A stretch of 64,000 bases of DNA from Nitrospirillum viridazoti CBAmc (GTDB lineage Bacteria > Pseudomonadota > Alphaproteobacteria > Azospirillales > Azospirillaceae), in contig NZ_CP022111.1 of the NCBI RefSeq assembly GCF_000730165.1, positions 1,922,001-1,986,000 of the forward strand. Direction: 5' to 3'. The notes beneath the pieces were generated by a model, which saw nothing but the letters and a program-made list of their open reading frames with translations, was not told where the DNA came from and did no database searches. Made by a program: the position numbers and the translations under genes. The first letter of the stretch is position 1. Each line of letters opens with the position of its first letter. Of the stretch, positions 19,242-27,692 are shown piece after piece.

Positions 19242-21770
19242 CTATTCGTCCTTGAACGCCACGCGGACATTGCCCCAGATGCGGCCGCGCACCCGGATGG
19301 GGGCGTCCACCTCCTTCAGGCGGACGATGACCCCGCCGCCCATGTCGCGCGAATAGGACTGCACCAGGAAATCGCCGGTGTTGCGGCCGGCGGCCAGGCC
19401 GGCGCGGTCGTTGAACAGGCGGCGGTTGCGGCTGTGCGCCATGTTCCAGGTGTAGTCGCCCGGCCGCTGCGGCTGCGACACCCGCTTCATGTGGGTGGGC
19501 AGGTAGCCCGAGGGCACAACGGCGGCGCAGAACTGGATGCGCGGGTCGCCCGCCGCCACCGGTTCCTGGATGTCGGGGAACAGGCGGTCGGTGATGGGGG
19601 TATAGGCCGCCATGTACTGCTGCGGGTCGGTGCCGGAAATGGGGTCGAGGTCGTGCGAGAACAGCGCCGTCTCGGTGATCTCGCCCGCCTGCAGGGCCCC
19701 TTCCAGCGCTTGGCCCATGCGGCCGGCGGCGCCCAGCGCCAGGTCGATGAAGCCGCGGTGCCGTTCCAGCGCCCGGTCCAGCGTCGCCTTCAGCCGGCCT
19801 TGGGTCGCGGCGTCGACATGGATGAAGCACAGATGCAGGCCCAGCTCGCTGGTGCCCGCCACCACCGCCGCCACCGTGCCCACGCCGTCCACGGCCAGCG
19901 CCACCTCTTGCTGGTCGGCCAGCGCGGGCAGGCCGTCCGCCGTCACCAGGGCGCCGCGCGCCGACAAATCCTGCAGCCGGCCGGCGTAGGGACGGCCGCT
20001 CACCTGCACCGTCGCCGGCATGTCGCATGGCACGCGGTCGGCGGCGCGTCGGTCACCGGCCAGCGACTGGCGCAAGGCGATGGTCATGCGCCGCTTCAGA
20101 TCCACCACCGCGGTCTGCGTCTCGCTGACCCGCAGGTCCAGGTCGGCGGCGATGGTGGCGATCTCATCGGACTGCCCCCGGATGCTGCCCACGCTGTGCG
20201 ACACCTGCCGGGCGGCGCCGGCGGATTCCGACGCGCTGCGCCCGATCTCGGCATTGGCGGCGGATTGTTGTTCCACGGCCGCTGCCGTGGCGGACGAGGC
20301 CTCGTTGATCTCGCCGATCACGGTGATGACGGCACGGATGGCGTCCACGCTGGCCGACACGGCGCCGCGCAAGCCCGCCACCTGGGTCCCGATGTCGTCC
20401 GTGGCCTTCTGCGTCTGGCCGGACAGCGACTTCACCTCATGCGCCACCACGGCGAAGCCCTTGCCGGCGTCACCCGCCCGCGCCGCCTCAATGGTGGCGT
20501 TCAGGGCCAGCAGGTTGGTCTGGCCGGCGATATCGGCGATGAGGTCCGTGACGGTGCCGATCTGGCGCGTCGCCTCCTCCATGCGTTCGATGGCGCCGGC
20601 GGCCAGGCGGGCGCTGTCCACGGCGCGGCGGGCCACGTCGCTGGAGCGGGCGGCCTGGCGGGCGATCTCATCCCCGGCGGCGCCCAGTTCCTCCGTCGCG
20701 GCGGCGACGTTGCCGGCGTTGCCGCTGGCCTGCTCCGCCGCGGCCGACACGGCCACCGTGTTCTCCCGCACCACGGTCACGGCCTGCTTCAGATGCTCCA
20801 CCCCGTCCACCGCCCGGTGGCTGCCCCGCTCCACCCCCATCCAGGTGGCCGTCAGGTCGGCCTCGATGGCGCGGCAGGTTTCCAGCAGCGCCAGGCGGGC
20901 CTCCTCGCGCGTGCGCTCCATCAGCTCCACCCGTTCGTCCGTGCTGAAGGCCAGGCGCGCCCGCAGGGCCCGCAGCGTCGCGGTCATGGCCTGGAACTCC
21001 GCCACCGGATCCGCTGGCATGGCGTGGTCGAATTTCCCCGCCGCCACGGCGGCGAAGTGCCCCTCCACCCGGCCCAGGGCTTGGCGCAGGGTGCGCAGGA
21101 TCAGGCTGCCGCCCAGCACGGACACGGCCAGCGACACCAGGATGATGGCGGCGTTGGCGCCCAGCCACAGGGTGCTGTCGGCGCCCGCGTCCCCCAGCTT
21201 TTCGCCAAAGGGCCCGAGGAAACGCAGGCCGCCCGCCACCAGGGTGCAGGCGATCATGGTGCCCATGGTCAGGATCATGCGGCCGCGCACACTGCCGGCG
21301 TAGTGGCGCAGGCGGGGGCCCAGGCCCGTGGCGGCGGCGGCGCCGTCCTTCAGAGCTCCCCGGCCGGCGCGAAGCTCGGCATAAAGCGCCTCGGCCGCGC
21401 GCACCTCATCCCGGCCGGGCTTGCTGCGAATGGAGATGAAGCCCGCGACCGTACCGCCCTCCATCACCGGCGTGACGTTGGCGCGCACCCAATAATGATC
21501 GCCGCCCTTGGTGCGGTTCTTGACCAGCCCGTCCCAGGGCCGGCCGGCGCGGATGGTGGCCCAGAGGTCGGCGAAGGCTGCCTTGGGCATGTCGGGATGG
21601 CGCACCAGGTTGTGCGGCGCGCCGATCAATTCCTCATGGCTGAATCCGCTGACGCGGATGAAGGCGCGGTTGGCATAGGTGATGCGGCCCAACGGGTCGG
21701 TACGGGAGACCAGCAGTTCCCCCTCGCGCAACTCCACCTCACGGTTGGTCACGGGCCCCGTGTCGCGCAT
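19242..21770 (-). CDS. Methyl-accepting chemotaxis protein with PAS, PilZ and extra C-terminal domain
   Basis: An 842-residue Aer-like receptor. Residues about 20-125 are a PAS domain ('[16 protein letters not shown]', '[17 protein letters not shown]') of the type that binds FAD or heme in aerotaxis receptors. Two membrane helices follow at about 163-185 and 203-225, then a HAMP-like linker. The signalling domain hairpin tip is '[23 protein letters not shown]'. After it come a PilZ domain (about 610-690; '[13 protein letters not shown]'), expected to bind cyclic-di-GMP, and a final domain of about 130 residues with '[21 protein letters not shown]', a conserved extension of some PAS receptors. 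It probably couples energy or redox sensing and c-di-GMP to motility. The start is the first ATG. Confidence 0.9.
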   Translation of the reverse strand: MRDTGPVTNREVELREGELLVSRTDPLGRITYANRAFIRVSGFSHEELIGAPHNLVRHPDMPKAAFADLWATIRAGRPWDGLVKNRTKGGDHYWVRANVTPVMEGGTVAGFISIRSKPGRDEVRAAEALYAELRAGRGALKDGAAAATGLGPRLRHYAGSVRGRMILTMGTMIACTLVAGGLRFLGPFGEKLGDAGADSTLWLGANAAIILVSLAVSVLGGSLILRTLRQALGRVEGHFAAVAAGKFDHAMPADPVAEFQAMTATLRALRARLAFSTDERVELMERTREEARLALLETCRAIEADLTATWMGVERGSHRAVDGVEHLKQAVTVVRENTVAVSAAAEQASGNAGNVAAATEELGAAGDEIARQAARSSDVARRAVDSARLAAGAIERMEEATRQIGTVTDLIADIAGQTNLLALNATIEAARAGDAGKGFAVVAHEVKSLSGQTQKATDDIGTQVAGLRGAVSASVDAIRAVITVIGEINEASSATAAAVEQQSAANAEIGRSASESAGAARQVSHSVGSIRGQSDEIATIAADLDLRVSETQTAVVDLKRRMTIALRQSLAGDRRAADRVPCDMPATVQVSGRPYAGRLQDLSARGALVTADGLPALADQQEVALAVDGVGTVAAVVAGTSELGLHLCFIHVDAATQGRLKATLDRALERHRGFIDLALGAAGRMGQALEGALQAGEITETALFSHDLDPISGTDPQQYMAAYTPITDRLFPDIQEPVAAGDPRIQFCAAVVPSGYLPTHMKRVSQPQRPGDYTWNMAHSRNRRLFNDRAGLAAGRNTGDFLVQSYSRDMGGGVIVRLKEVDAPIRVRGRIWGNVRVAFKDE

Positions 21771-21936
21771 CGCATTCCTCCCCCCGAGTACCTGTCCCAG
21801 GCCGTTCCTTTCGCCCTCGATACGGGCCCTGGCCTGGCGTCCAGCCTCGCGCCGGAAAGGTTAACCCGGCGTAAAGGCTTTAACCGCCTGACCAAAAGTA
21901 GTGAATCATCCCCCTAAAAAGCCATTAATCTCTGCA

Positions 21937-21965
21937 TTGAAATTGATAATGATTCTCACTATCGT
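21937..21965 (+). promoter_or_regulatory. Fur box within a sigma70-type promoter
   Basis: GATAATGATTCTCACTATC at 21945-21963 matches the 19-base Fur consensus at 16 positions. It lies between TTGAAA (21937-21942) and TATCGT (21960-21965), which are 17 bases apart and form a plausible promoter. Binding of iron-loaded Fur would block RNA polymerase. ATG 22000 follows 36 bases after the box. Confidence 0.75.
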
Positions 21966-21999
21966 GGTCTTATCGAAAATCACAGCTGCCAGGCCCGAG

Positions 22000-22521
22000 A
22001 TGCCCGACGATCTGATGATCACCTACCGTGACAGCCTACCCCAGCCTGCCCCGCTGGAAGGCCTGAGTTCCGGGGAAAGGCTGCTGGTATGGAGCCTGCG
22101 CCACATGGCCCAGCCATATGCCAGCCCGGCCCGGCGCGGCTGTCCCCTGATCCGCCACGCCTTTCTGCAGGCCTGCGGCGAGGATGCGGACGAGGTGATG
22201 GCCACCTTCCGCGCCTTTCTGCTGCTGTACGGCCGCTCGGCCCGGCAACGGCCGCGGGTGGGATGCCCCGGTTGCCAGGACCTGACGCCGGATGAGCGCC
22301 AGTTGCTGCGCCTGCTGGCCTTGGCACAACCCTCCGCCGATCCCACCGCCGCCGCCCGGCTTTATGCCTTGGTGGAGCACCTGATGCGGCCGGGGACCAC
22401 CGACGGCCTGATGGTGGCGTCCCGCGCCATGGCCGGCGCCCTGGGCGCCCATGGCCTTTCCCTGCCGGTGCGGCCCATGGCCCTGGAACGCGTCCCCGCC
22501 CCCGGCCGCTACGACGCCTGA
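22000..22521 (+). CDS. Conserved-looking protein of unknown function, predicted iron-regulated
   Basis: I do not recognise this 173-residue protein. It is soluble, mostly helical and has no signal peptide. It holds three cysteines in spaced positions ('RRGCPLIRHAFLQACGED' near residues 46-63 and 'RVGCPGCQDLTPDE' near 88-101), including a CPGC pair that could bind metal or a cofactor. The frame is open further upstream to 21901, but that part would run through the promoter and Fur box, so ATG 22000 is preferred. The Fur box makes iron limitation the likely inducing signal. It stands alone and is convergent with the diguanylate cyclase. The CxxC pair and iron control suggest a role in iron or redox handling, which is inference. 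Confidence 0.65.
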   Translation: MPDDLMITYRDSLPQPAPLEGLSSGERLLVWSLRHMAQPYASPARRGCPLIRHAFLQACGEDADEVMATFRAFLLLYGRSARQRPRVGCPGCQDLTPDERQLLRLLALAQPSADPTAAARLYALVEHLMRPGTTDGLMVASRAMAGALGAHGLSLPVRPMALERVPAPGRYDA

Positions 22522-22558
22522 TGCGGCGCGACCTTGCCGAGGTCCCGGGAGGCGGCGA

Positions 22559-23779
22559 TCAGGAATCCGCGCTGAGGTGCACGCGGTTGCGGCCCGCGGC
22601 CTTGGCGGCGTAGAGGGCCAGGTCGGCCCGGCGCAGGGCGTCGGCCAGACCGTCGGCCCCGCCGGACACCCGGGCGGCGCCGATGCTCACCGTCCAGGCC
22701 AGGGTGGCATGGCCGTTGATCGGCGCCGCCTCCACCGCGCGGCGCAAGGTTTCGGCCCGCGCGGCGGCGTCCACGGTATCGGCGTCGGGCAGCAGGACGG
22801 CGAATTCCTCGCCGCCGATGCGGCCCGCCACCTCGCCCGCGCGCAGCCAGCCTTGCAGCAAGCGGCCGAACTGCGACAGCACGCGATCACCCGCAGCGTG
22901 ACCGAGGGTATCGTTGATGGCCTTGAAATGATCGATGTCGATCATCAACAGGGCCTGGGGCTGGCCCGCCTCGCGCCCGCGGCGCACCTCCCGCTCCCCC
23001 ATCTCCAGGAAATGGCGGCGATTGGGCAGGCCGGTCAGCACATCGCGGGTGGCCATGTCATAGAGGCGGCCGGCATAGGTCTTCAGCCGACCGACCAGGG
23101 GACGGAAAATGAATACGGCCTCGGCCAGCAGGGTGGTCAGCAGGATGGCCAACACGCCCTGCTGCGCCCGCCGCAATCCTTCGATGCGCTCCGTCGCCTC
23201 GGTTTCGAACTGCCGGACCGCCTGGTCCAGCATGGGCATGATGACGTCGCGGGTTTGATCACGGATGTCGGCGAAGGCGCGGGCGCGGAGGTCGGCCGTT
23301 CCCCCCGGCCCTTCCGTCCCAGGCGCCTCCGTCCGAGGCCCCTCTGCCCGAGGCCCCTCTGCCCCCGCCAGGATGCGGGCGGCCAGGACCAGGTCGCGGG
23401 TCCGCCGGTCAAGATCGGCGGGCGGCGAGAAATAGAGTGTCCGGGCGGCGTCCGACAGGCTGTGGGTGATGCCCATGTCCCCGGTGCCGCCCAGCAGCGC
23501 CCTGTGCGCCCGCTCCATGGTCGCGGCCGCCTGCAGCAGGGGGACGCGCGCCGCCTCGTCATGGCCTTCGTAAAAGTCGCGGGCCAGCAGGCCGATGCGC
23601 TGCGACAGCATGCGCTGGCGGCCGGCGACATTGATGATGGTGCCGCTGTCGCGCTGTTGGGCAATGACATGGTCCAGCAGCAGGTGCACCGATCCCGACA
23701 GCAGGGCGATCAGGGACAGGGCGGCGACATAGGCCACCGTCAGGCGGCGCGTCGGAAGGCTGTCGTCGGCACGCGTCAT
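22559..23779 (-). CDS. Diguanylate cyclase with PilJ-type sensor region
   Basis: A 406-residue membrane enzyme making cyclic-di-GMP from two GTP. ATG 23779 gives a short N-terminal tail, then a TM helix (about 12-34). The periplasmic region starts with 'NVAGRQRMLSQRI', the PilJ/nitrate-sensor N-terminal signature. A second TM is near residues 208-225. The GGDEF domain carries GGEEF at 322-326 and 'DVLTGLPNRRHF' at its start. The usual RxxD inhibitory site five residues before GGEEF is not present ('AGRIGG'). The periplasmic part has an insert of repeated E/T-G-P units (see repeat). An in-frame ATG 36 codons earlier would add a tail without features. Confidence 0.9.
   Translation of the reverse strand: MTRADDSLPTRRLTVAYVAALSLIALLSGSVHLLLDHVIAQQRDSGTIINVAGRQRMLSQRIGLLARDFYEGHDEAARVPLLQAAATMERAHRALLGGTGDMGITHSLSDAARTLYFSPPADLDRRTRDLVLAARILAGAEGPRAEGPRTEAPGTEGPGGTADLRARAFADIRDQTRDVIMPMLDQAVRQFETEATERIEGLRRAQQGVLAILLTTLLAEAVFIFRPLVGRLKTYAGRLYDMATRDVLTGLPNRRHFLEMGEREVRRGREAGQPQALLMIDIDHFKAINDTLGHAAGDRVLSQFGRLLQGWLRAGEVAGRIGGEEFAVLLPDADTVDAAARAETLRRAVEAAPINGHATLAWTVSIGAARVSGGADGLADALRRADLALYAAKAAGRNRVHLSADS
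23303..23370. repeat. Short degenerate tandem repeat inside the diguanylate cyclase
   Basis: Units of about 15-18 bases resembling 'cccgaggcccctctg' occur about four times. On the minus strand they encode a run of 'EGPR/EGPG/EAPG'-like pentapeptides in the periplasmic sensor region. Near-identical adjacent copies suggest slippage and variable copy number. Confidence 0.6.
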
Positions 23780-23910
23780 GTTCTCGGGGCGGTCCTGCGA
23801 AGGGGACGGGCGTCCCCCCGCAGGGATACGGCCGCGCTTGCCAAGTGAAACCGGCCTGATCATCAACCGGACCGTTTCGTATGACAAGTGTCGGCGCCCT
23901 GATCAGAGGG

Positions 23911-24108
23911 CTAGCGCCGGTCCCCGGGGCCGGGACCGTCCCTGTCCTGTTCGGGATCTTCCGGGAAACGGGCCGCGTCACCGTCCTCGCTCCGGTGAAC
24001 GACCCGCCGGCCCAGGGCATGGGAGCGGGACAGGGCCAGCAGGCGGCCCCGGATGTCGATGGCGTTCACGTCACGGGTCCGGGGCAGGTCACGGGTACGG
24101 GTGGGCAT
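23911..24108 (-). CDS. Small hypothetical protein downstream of padR-like gene
   Basis: A 65-residue basic, arginine- and aspartate-rich frame. I include it because ATG 24108 is preceded by GGAGAGG at 6-base spacing, better than many neighbouring genes, and because it follows the PadR-type gene by 31 bases on the same strand. It has no recognised domain or membrane segment. The N-terminus repeats 'TRD' twice. It could be a chance frame in high-GC DNA. Confidence 0.35.
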   Translation of the reverse strand: MPTRTRDLPRTRDVNAIDIRGRLLALSRSHALGRRVVHRSEDGDAARFPEDPEQDRDGPGPGDRR

Positions 24109-24139
24109 GGGCGTCCTCTCCGTTCACGTGGGATGGCCG

Positions 24140-24766
24140 TCAGGCCTGTTCGATGGCTTGCGCGGCCTGGTCCAGGGCCTTGGCGATGGCGCGCGCCTGC
24201 TCTTCCGTCAGGGTCCCGCCGCGCAGGCGCAAGCGCAAGGCCATTTTCAGGTTTTCCATGGCACGGACGACGGGGGCCGGGGGCACCCAGCCGCGCACCG
24301 CGCTGATCTTGTCCAGCCGTTCCTTGATGGCGACCAGGACGTGGCGGTTTTCCTCCAGGAAGGCGGCGCCGCTCTCGGTCAGGGCGTAGAGCTTCTTGCC
24401 ACCTTCCCCCACCGAGACCTGGGTATGGCCCATTTCCTCAAGCAGGGTCAGCGTCGGGTAGACGACGCCGGGGCTGGGGCTGTAGCCGCCGCCGACCTTT
24501 TCCTCGATAGCCTTGATGATCTCATAGCCGTAGCGCGGCTTTTCCCGGATGAGGTCCAGGAACAGGAAGCGCAGGTCGCCATTCTCGAAGACGCGGGCGG
24601 CACCGCCCCGGCCACCCCGGCCGCCGAAGCCCTCACCCCGCTCGCCCCGGCCCCAGTGGTCGCCGTGGCCGCCCCAGGCGCCCCAGAAGCCCTCGCCGTC
24701 GCGGCCCCGGGCGTGGCGGCGCCCCCCCTCGGGGTGCTTGCCGCCATGATGTTTGAAAAAGTGCAT
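24140..24766 (-). CDS. PadR-family transcriptional regulator with His/Gly-rich N-terminus
   Basis: A 208-residue repressor. The PadR winged helix runs from about residue 60 ('LRFLFLDLIREKPRYGYEIIKAIEEK') through 'SPGVVYPTLTLLEEMG' and 'KKLYALTESG'. The C-terminal helices should dimerise it. The first 57 residues are unusual, low in complexity and rich in His, Gly, Arg and Trp ('MHFFKHHGGKH', 'GHGDHWGRGERGEG'), as in a few PadR proteins next to metal or redox genes. That tail could bind metal. Two related palindromes upstream are the likely operator. The divergent neighbour is the SDR-Rieske operon, whose promoter lies about 70 bases away, so cross-control is possible. Confidence 0.88.
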   Translation of the reverse strand: MHFFKHHGGKHPEGGRRHARGRDGEGFWGAWGGHGDHWGRGERGEGFGGRGGRGGAARVFENGDLRFLFLDLIREKPRYGYEIIKAIEEKVGGGYSPSPGVVYPTLTLLEEMGHTQVSVGEGGKKLYALTESGAAFLEENRHVLVAIKERLDKISAVRGWVPPAPVVRAMENLKMALRLRLRGGTLTEEQARAIAKALDQAAQAIEQA

Positions 24767-24798
24767 GATGGTCTCTCGATCCTATCTCGTATGTTATT

Positions 24799-24825
24799 CG
24801 ATATATCGTAACTCAAGATATATCT
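24799..24825. promoter_or_regulatory. Probable PadR operator: two related palindromes
   Basis: CGATATATCG (24799-24808) and AGATATATCT (24816-24825) are both perfect palindromes, share GATATATC and are spaced 17 bases centre to centre. They lie 33-59 bases upstream of the padR-like start in the only AT-rich part of the gap. Autoregulation is the usual pattern in the family. Confidence 0.6.
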
Positions 24826-24874
24826 CGATGCTTTCTTGAGTCAAGGCGTTCCCGCCGGAGTTTATCGGAGATCA

Positions 24875-24904
24875 TTGACGGGCCCGGCCCGCGGCCCGGA
24901 TAGT
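24875..24904 (+). promoter_or_regulatory. Possible sigma70-type promoter of the SDR-Rieske operon
   Basis: TTGACG (24875-24880) and GATAGT (24899-24904) with an 18-base spacer lie 25 bases before the SDR start. The -35 is good and the -10 moderate. Confidence 0.4.
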
Positions 24905-24929
24905 CGGGGCGGAAGATAAGGAAACGCCC

Positions 24930-25706
24930 ATGTCCCAGCCCAGCGACACCCTGCACAATCCCATGAGCCTGGCCGGCCGGTCCCTGCTGGTCACCGGCGC
25001 GTCGGCCGGCATCGGCCAGGCCACGGCCGTGCTGCTGTCACGCCTGGGCGCCCGCGTCACCCTGAACGGCCGGGATGAGGGGCGGCTGGCCGACACCCTG
25101 TCACGCCTCACGGGTGAAGGGCACCGCGTGGCGCCCTTCGACATGGGCGACCTGGACGCCATCCCGGCCTGGATGAAGGAGCAGGCGGCGCTGTCCGGGC
25201 CCTTCGACGGGGTGGCGCACTGCGCCGGCATCCAGACGCTGCGCCCCATCCGCATCTTCTCCCAGGAATTCTTCGACCAGGTGATGCGGGTCAACCTGGG
25301 CTCGTGCCTGGCCCTGGCCAAGGGCCTGCGGCAGAAGGGCGTGCGGGCCGAGCGCTCGGCCATGGTCTTCATCTCCTCCACCGCCGCCACCGCCGCCTCG
25401 CCCGCCAACATCGTCTACGCCGCGGCCAAGGGCGGCATCATCGCCGCCACCAAGGGCCTGTCGGCCGAGTTGCTGCCCGACGGCATCCGCGTCAACTGTG
25501 TGGTGCCCAGCATCGTGATGACCGACCTGATCGAGCGCGGGTTCGAAAAGCTGAGCCAGGAACAGATCGACCATCTGCAGCGGCTGCAGCCCCTGGGCTT
25601 CGGCCATGTCGACGACGTGGCCCACGCCATCGCCTATCTGCTGGCCGACACCGGCCGCTGGATTACCGGCACGGCCCTGACCGTCGACGGGGGGCGTACG
25701 GCGTGA
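24930..25706 (+). CDS. Short-chain dehydrogenase/reductase (FabG-like)
   Basis: A 258-residue classical SDR. The cofactor loop is 'TGASAGIG' (about residues 20-27), NAG-type 'HCAGIQ' follows, and the catalytic Ser with Tyr-xxx-Lys is in 'SSTAATAASPANIVYAAAKGG'. The C-terminal 'RWITGTALTVDGG' is typical of FabG-like 3-oxoacyl-ACP reductases. Its stop overlaps the Rieske start (GTGA). It is the first gene of a tight operon with a split Rieske oxygenase and a PseH-like acetyltransferase. With two ACPs and a KAS III elsewhere in the window, it may reduce a 3-oxoacyl-ACP to the 3-hydroxyacyl form for sugar acylation. A sugar dehydrogenase is the main alternative. A start at ATG 24963 is possible. 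Confidence 0.85.
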   Translation: MSQPSDTLHNPMSLAGRSLLVTGASAGIGQATAVLLSRLGARVTLNGRDEGRLADTLSRLTGEGHRVAPFDMGDLDAIPAWMKEQAALSGPFDGVAHCAGIQTLRPIRIFSQEFFDQVMRVNLGSCLALAKGLRQKGVRAERSAMVFISSTAATAASPANIVYAAAKGGIIAATKGLSAELLPDGIRVNCVVPSIVMTDLIERGFEKLSQEQIDHLQRLQPLGFGHVDDVAHAIAYLLADTGRWITGTALTVDGGRTA

Positions 25707-26098
25707 CGGCCCCCTGGATCAAGCTGGGCGACGCCGCCGGCGTGGCCGCCCATGGCGATTACCTGACGGGCCGGGTGCCGGACGCCGCCGGGGCCGCCAT
25801 CCCCGTGGTGGTGCAGAATTTCCAGGGTGCCTTGAAGGCCTTCCGCAACGTCTGTTCCCACCGCTACGCCCTGATCCATGATCGGCCCTGCGGGCGTGGC
25901 CTGCTGCGCTGCCCCTACCACGGCTGGGTCTATGACGCGGCCGGCGTGCCCATCGGCATCCCCTTCGACGACAGCGATTTCCACCTGGATGCGGAGGCCC
26001 GCCGCCGCCTGGCCCTGGCGCCGGTGGGCCTGGCCGTGGCCAGCGGCCAGGTGTGGGTGAACGCGGATGCCGCCGCCATCTTCACGGAGCCGGCGTGA
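25703..26098 (+). CDS. Stand-alone Rieske [2Fe-2S] protein, half of a split oxygenase
   Basis: A 131-residue protein that is just a Rieske domain. The cluster ligands are Cys51-x-His53 and Cys70-x-x-His73 in 'CSHRYALIHD' and 'CPYHGW', the spacing seen in ring-hydroxylating oxygenase alpha subunits rather than small ferredoxins. The GTG start overlaps the SDR stop, and its stop overlaps the next start (TGATG), so translation is coupled. The following gene is an oxygenase catalytic domain that lacks exactly this segment. The segment closely resembles the N-terminal part of the intact Rieske oxygenase at 51866 in the same window. It should pass electrons to the neighbouring mononuclear iron protein. 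No reductase is seen nearby. Confidence 0.9.
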   Translation: MTAPWIKLGDAAGVAAHGDYLTGRVPDAAGAAIPVVVQNFQGALKAFRNVCSHRYALIHDRPCGRGLLRCPYHGWVYDAAGVPIGIPFDDSDFHLDAEARRRLALAPVGLAVASGQVWVNADAAAIFTEPA

Positions 26099-27054
26099 TG
26101 GGGGAAATGCTGCCCGCCCGCTGGTTCGACGATCCCGATTGCCACGCCCGGGAACTGGCGGCGCTACGCCGGCAGTGGCTGTACGTCGGCACCCGGTTCG
26201 ACACACCCCTGACACGTACGGTGCTGGACACCCCCGTCACCGTGACCGCCGCCCTCACGGCCAGGGATGACCAGGGCCGCACGCTGGAGGTGGACGCCTG
26301 CGGCGCCTTCGTCTTCATGCGGCTGGAAGGCGGCGGCCCAGGCCTGGCCGACCACCTGAGACCGGTCGCGGGGCATCTCGCCCGGCTGTCGGGCCAGTGC
26401 GACCAGCCCATCGCCGAGGACCACGTGGCGTTCGCCGCCAATTGGAAGGCGCTGGTGGAAAACACCATGGACGACTTCCACGGCTCCACCGTCCACCCCA
26501 CCACCATCCACCCCGCCGTGCATGCCGACTGGCAGACGCACCTGGAAACCGCCCGCCATGGCCGCCACAGCACATCCAGCTGGCTGCTGTCCGAAGGGAC
26601 GGAGACATGGTGGCGGCGCATCGACGGCAAGATGGGCCTGCGCCGCGTGACCGACCACGCCCGCTATGATCATTGCTTCGTCTTCCCCAACCTGTACGTG
26701 GCCAGCTTTTACGGCGCCATGGTCATCACCCACACGGTGACGCCCCTGGCGGCGGACCGCAGCCGCCTGGACTGGCGCCTGTTCCTGCCGGTGACGGCCC
26801 CGGAAAAGCCGGCCGTGGCCGCCTTCCGCCGGTCACTGACCAGTGTGCTGGCCGGGTCCGCCCGCGCCGTGATCCTGGAGGACCAGCCGCTGTGCGAACG
26901 GGTGCAACAAGGGCGGGCGGCAGCTCTGGGTCCCGGTATCCTGGGCCGGCGTGAGCGCCGCATCGCCGACTTCCACCATGCCTGGGCCCGCACCCTGGGA
27001 CTGGACGCCCCGCCGCTGCCGGCGGACGCGCCCTATGAGGAGAATGCCGTATGA
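26098..27054 (+). CDS. Rieske-oxygenase catalytic subunit lacking its own Rieske domain
   Basis: A 318-residue protein with the mononuclear-iron domain of a Rieske oxygenase. 'ENTMDDFHGSTVH' (121-133) gives the bridging Asp and the ligands His128 and His133. Asp262 in 'LEDQPLCERVQQG' is the expected third ligand. The N-terminal 35 residues ('ARWFDDPDCHARELAALRRQWLYVG') look like the normal first helix of an alpha subunit, but the sequence then passes to the domain junction with no CxH/CxxH pair. The Rieske part is supplied by the overlapping upstream gene. The substrate is unknown. Context (PseH-like gene overlapping by ATGA) suggests a nucleotide sugar or its acyl chain rather than an aromatic. 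Confidence 0.88.
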   Translation: MGEMLPARWFDDPDCHARELAALRRQWLYVGTRFDTPLTRTVLDTPVTVTAALTARDDQGRTLEVDACGAFVFMRLEGGGPGLADHLRPVAGHLARLSGQCDQPIAEDHVAFAANWKALVENTMDDFHGSTVHPTTIHPAVHADWQTHLETARHGRHSTSSWLLSEGTETWWRRIDGKMGLRRVTDHARYDHCFVFPNLYVASFYGAMVITHTVTPLAADRSRLDWRLFLPVTAPEKPAVAAFRRSLTSVLAGSARAVILEDQPLCERVQQGRAAALGPGILGRRERRIADFHHAWARTLGLDAPPLPADAPYEENAV

Positions 27055-27611
27055 CCCTCAGCTATCGCCGGCCGACGGAGGAGGACGCCCGGCTGCTGCT
27101 GGACTGGCGTCTGCGGCCCGACATCTCCCGCCACCTTTTCACACAGGTGGAGGATGACATGGGGAAGCAGCGGGCCTGGCTGGCGCGCAGCAACGCGCGC
27201 GACGACTATCACCACCGCATCATGATGGTGGATGGGGTGCCGGTGGGTTACGCCTCCATCACCATCACCCACGCGGCCTGGGGCATCGCCACCCTGGGCG
27301 CCTATATGGCCGACCGGCGCGGCCGCACCGGCTCCGCCCCGCTGAACTTCGCCCACGCCCTGAACCATGTCTTCTACGCCTTGGGCCTGCGCAAGGTGGT
27401 GAACCAGGTCATGGCCGACAACGACCGTGTCCTGCGCGGCCAGACCATGCTGGGCTATCGCCATGTCGGCGTGCTGAAGGACCATGCCGTGAAGGAAGGT
27501 CAGGCATACGATGTCCATCTGTTCGAGATATCGGCGGGCGAATGGGCGGAAAAGCGCCTGAAATTCAGGGAATATGCCGATTGGGATGGCCATATGTGGC
27601 CCCCTGGCTAA
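27051..27611 (+). CDS. pseH: GNAT acyltransferase, probable PseH (UDP-4-amino-sugar N-acetyltransferase)
   Basis: A 186-residue GNAT. The N-terminus 'LSYRRPTEEDARLLLDWRLRPDISRHLF' has the 'WR..P.ir..' pattern of PseH and related amino-sugar acetyltransferases. The acyl-CoA/pantetheine loop is in the 'ADRRGRTGSAPLNFAHAL' region, where the usual Q/RxxGxG/A is loosely kept, and 'GLRKVVNQVMADND' is a normal GNAT core strand. In the Pse pathway it acylates the 4-amino group after PseC. The ATGA overlap with the Rieske catalytic gene is striking. Since ACPs and a KAS III are encoded in the window, the donor might be an acyl-ACP or an unusual acyl-CoA rather than acetyl-CoA; this is inference. Confidence 0.72.
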   Translation: MTLSYRRPTEEDARLLLDWRLRPDISRHLFTQVEDDMGKQRAWLARSNARDDYHHRIMMVDGVPVGYASITITHAAWGIATLGAYMADRRGRTGSAPLNFAHALNHVFYALGLRKVVNQVMADNDRVLRGQTMLGYRHVGVLKDHAVKEGQAYDVHLFEISAGEWAEKRLKFREYADWDGHMWPPG

Positions 27612-27692
27612 AAGGCGGATAGGCCGCAAGGTCTCTTGGTTAACGGTCGTGGAAGGGACAAGCAGTTAGTTCCCAGGGCAAGGCCCCCGACT

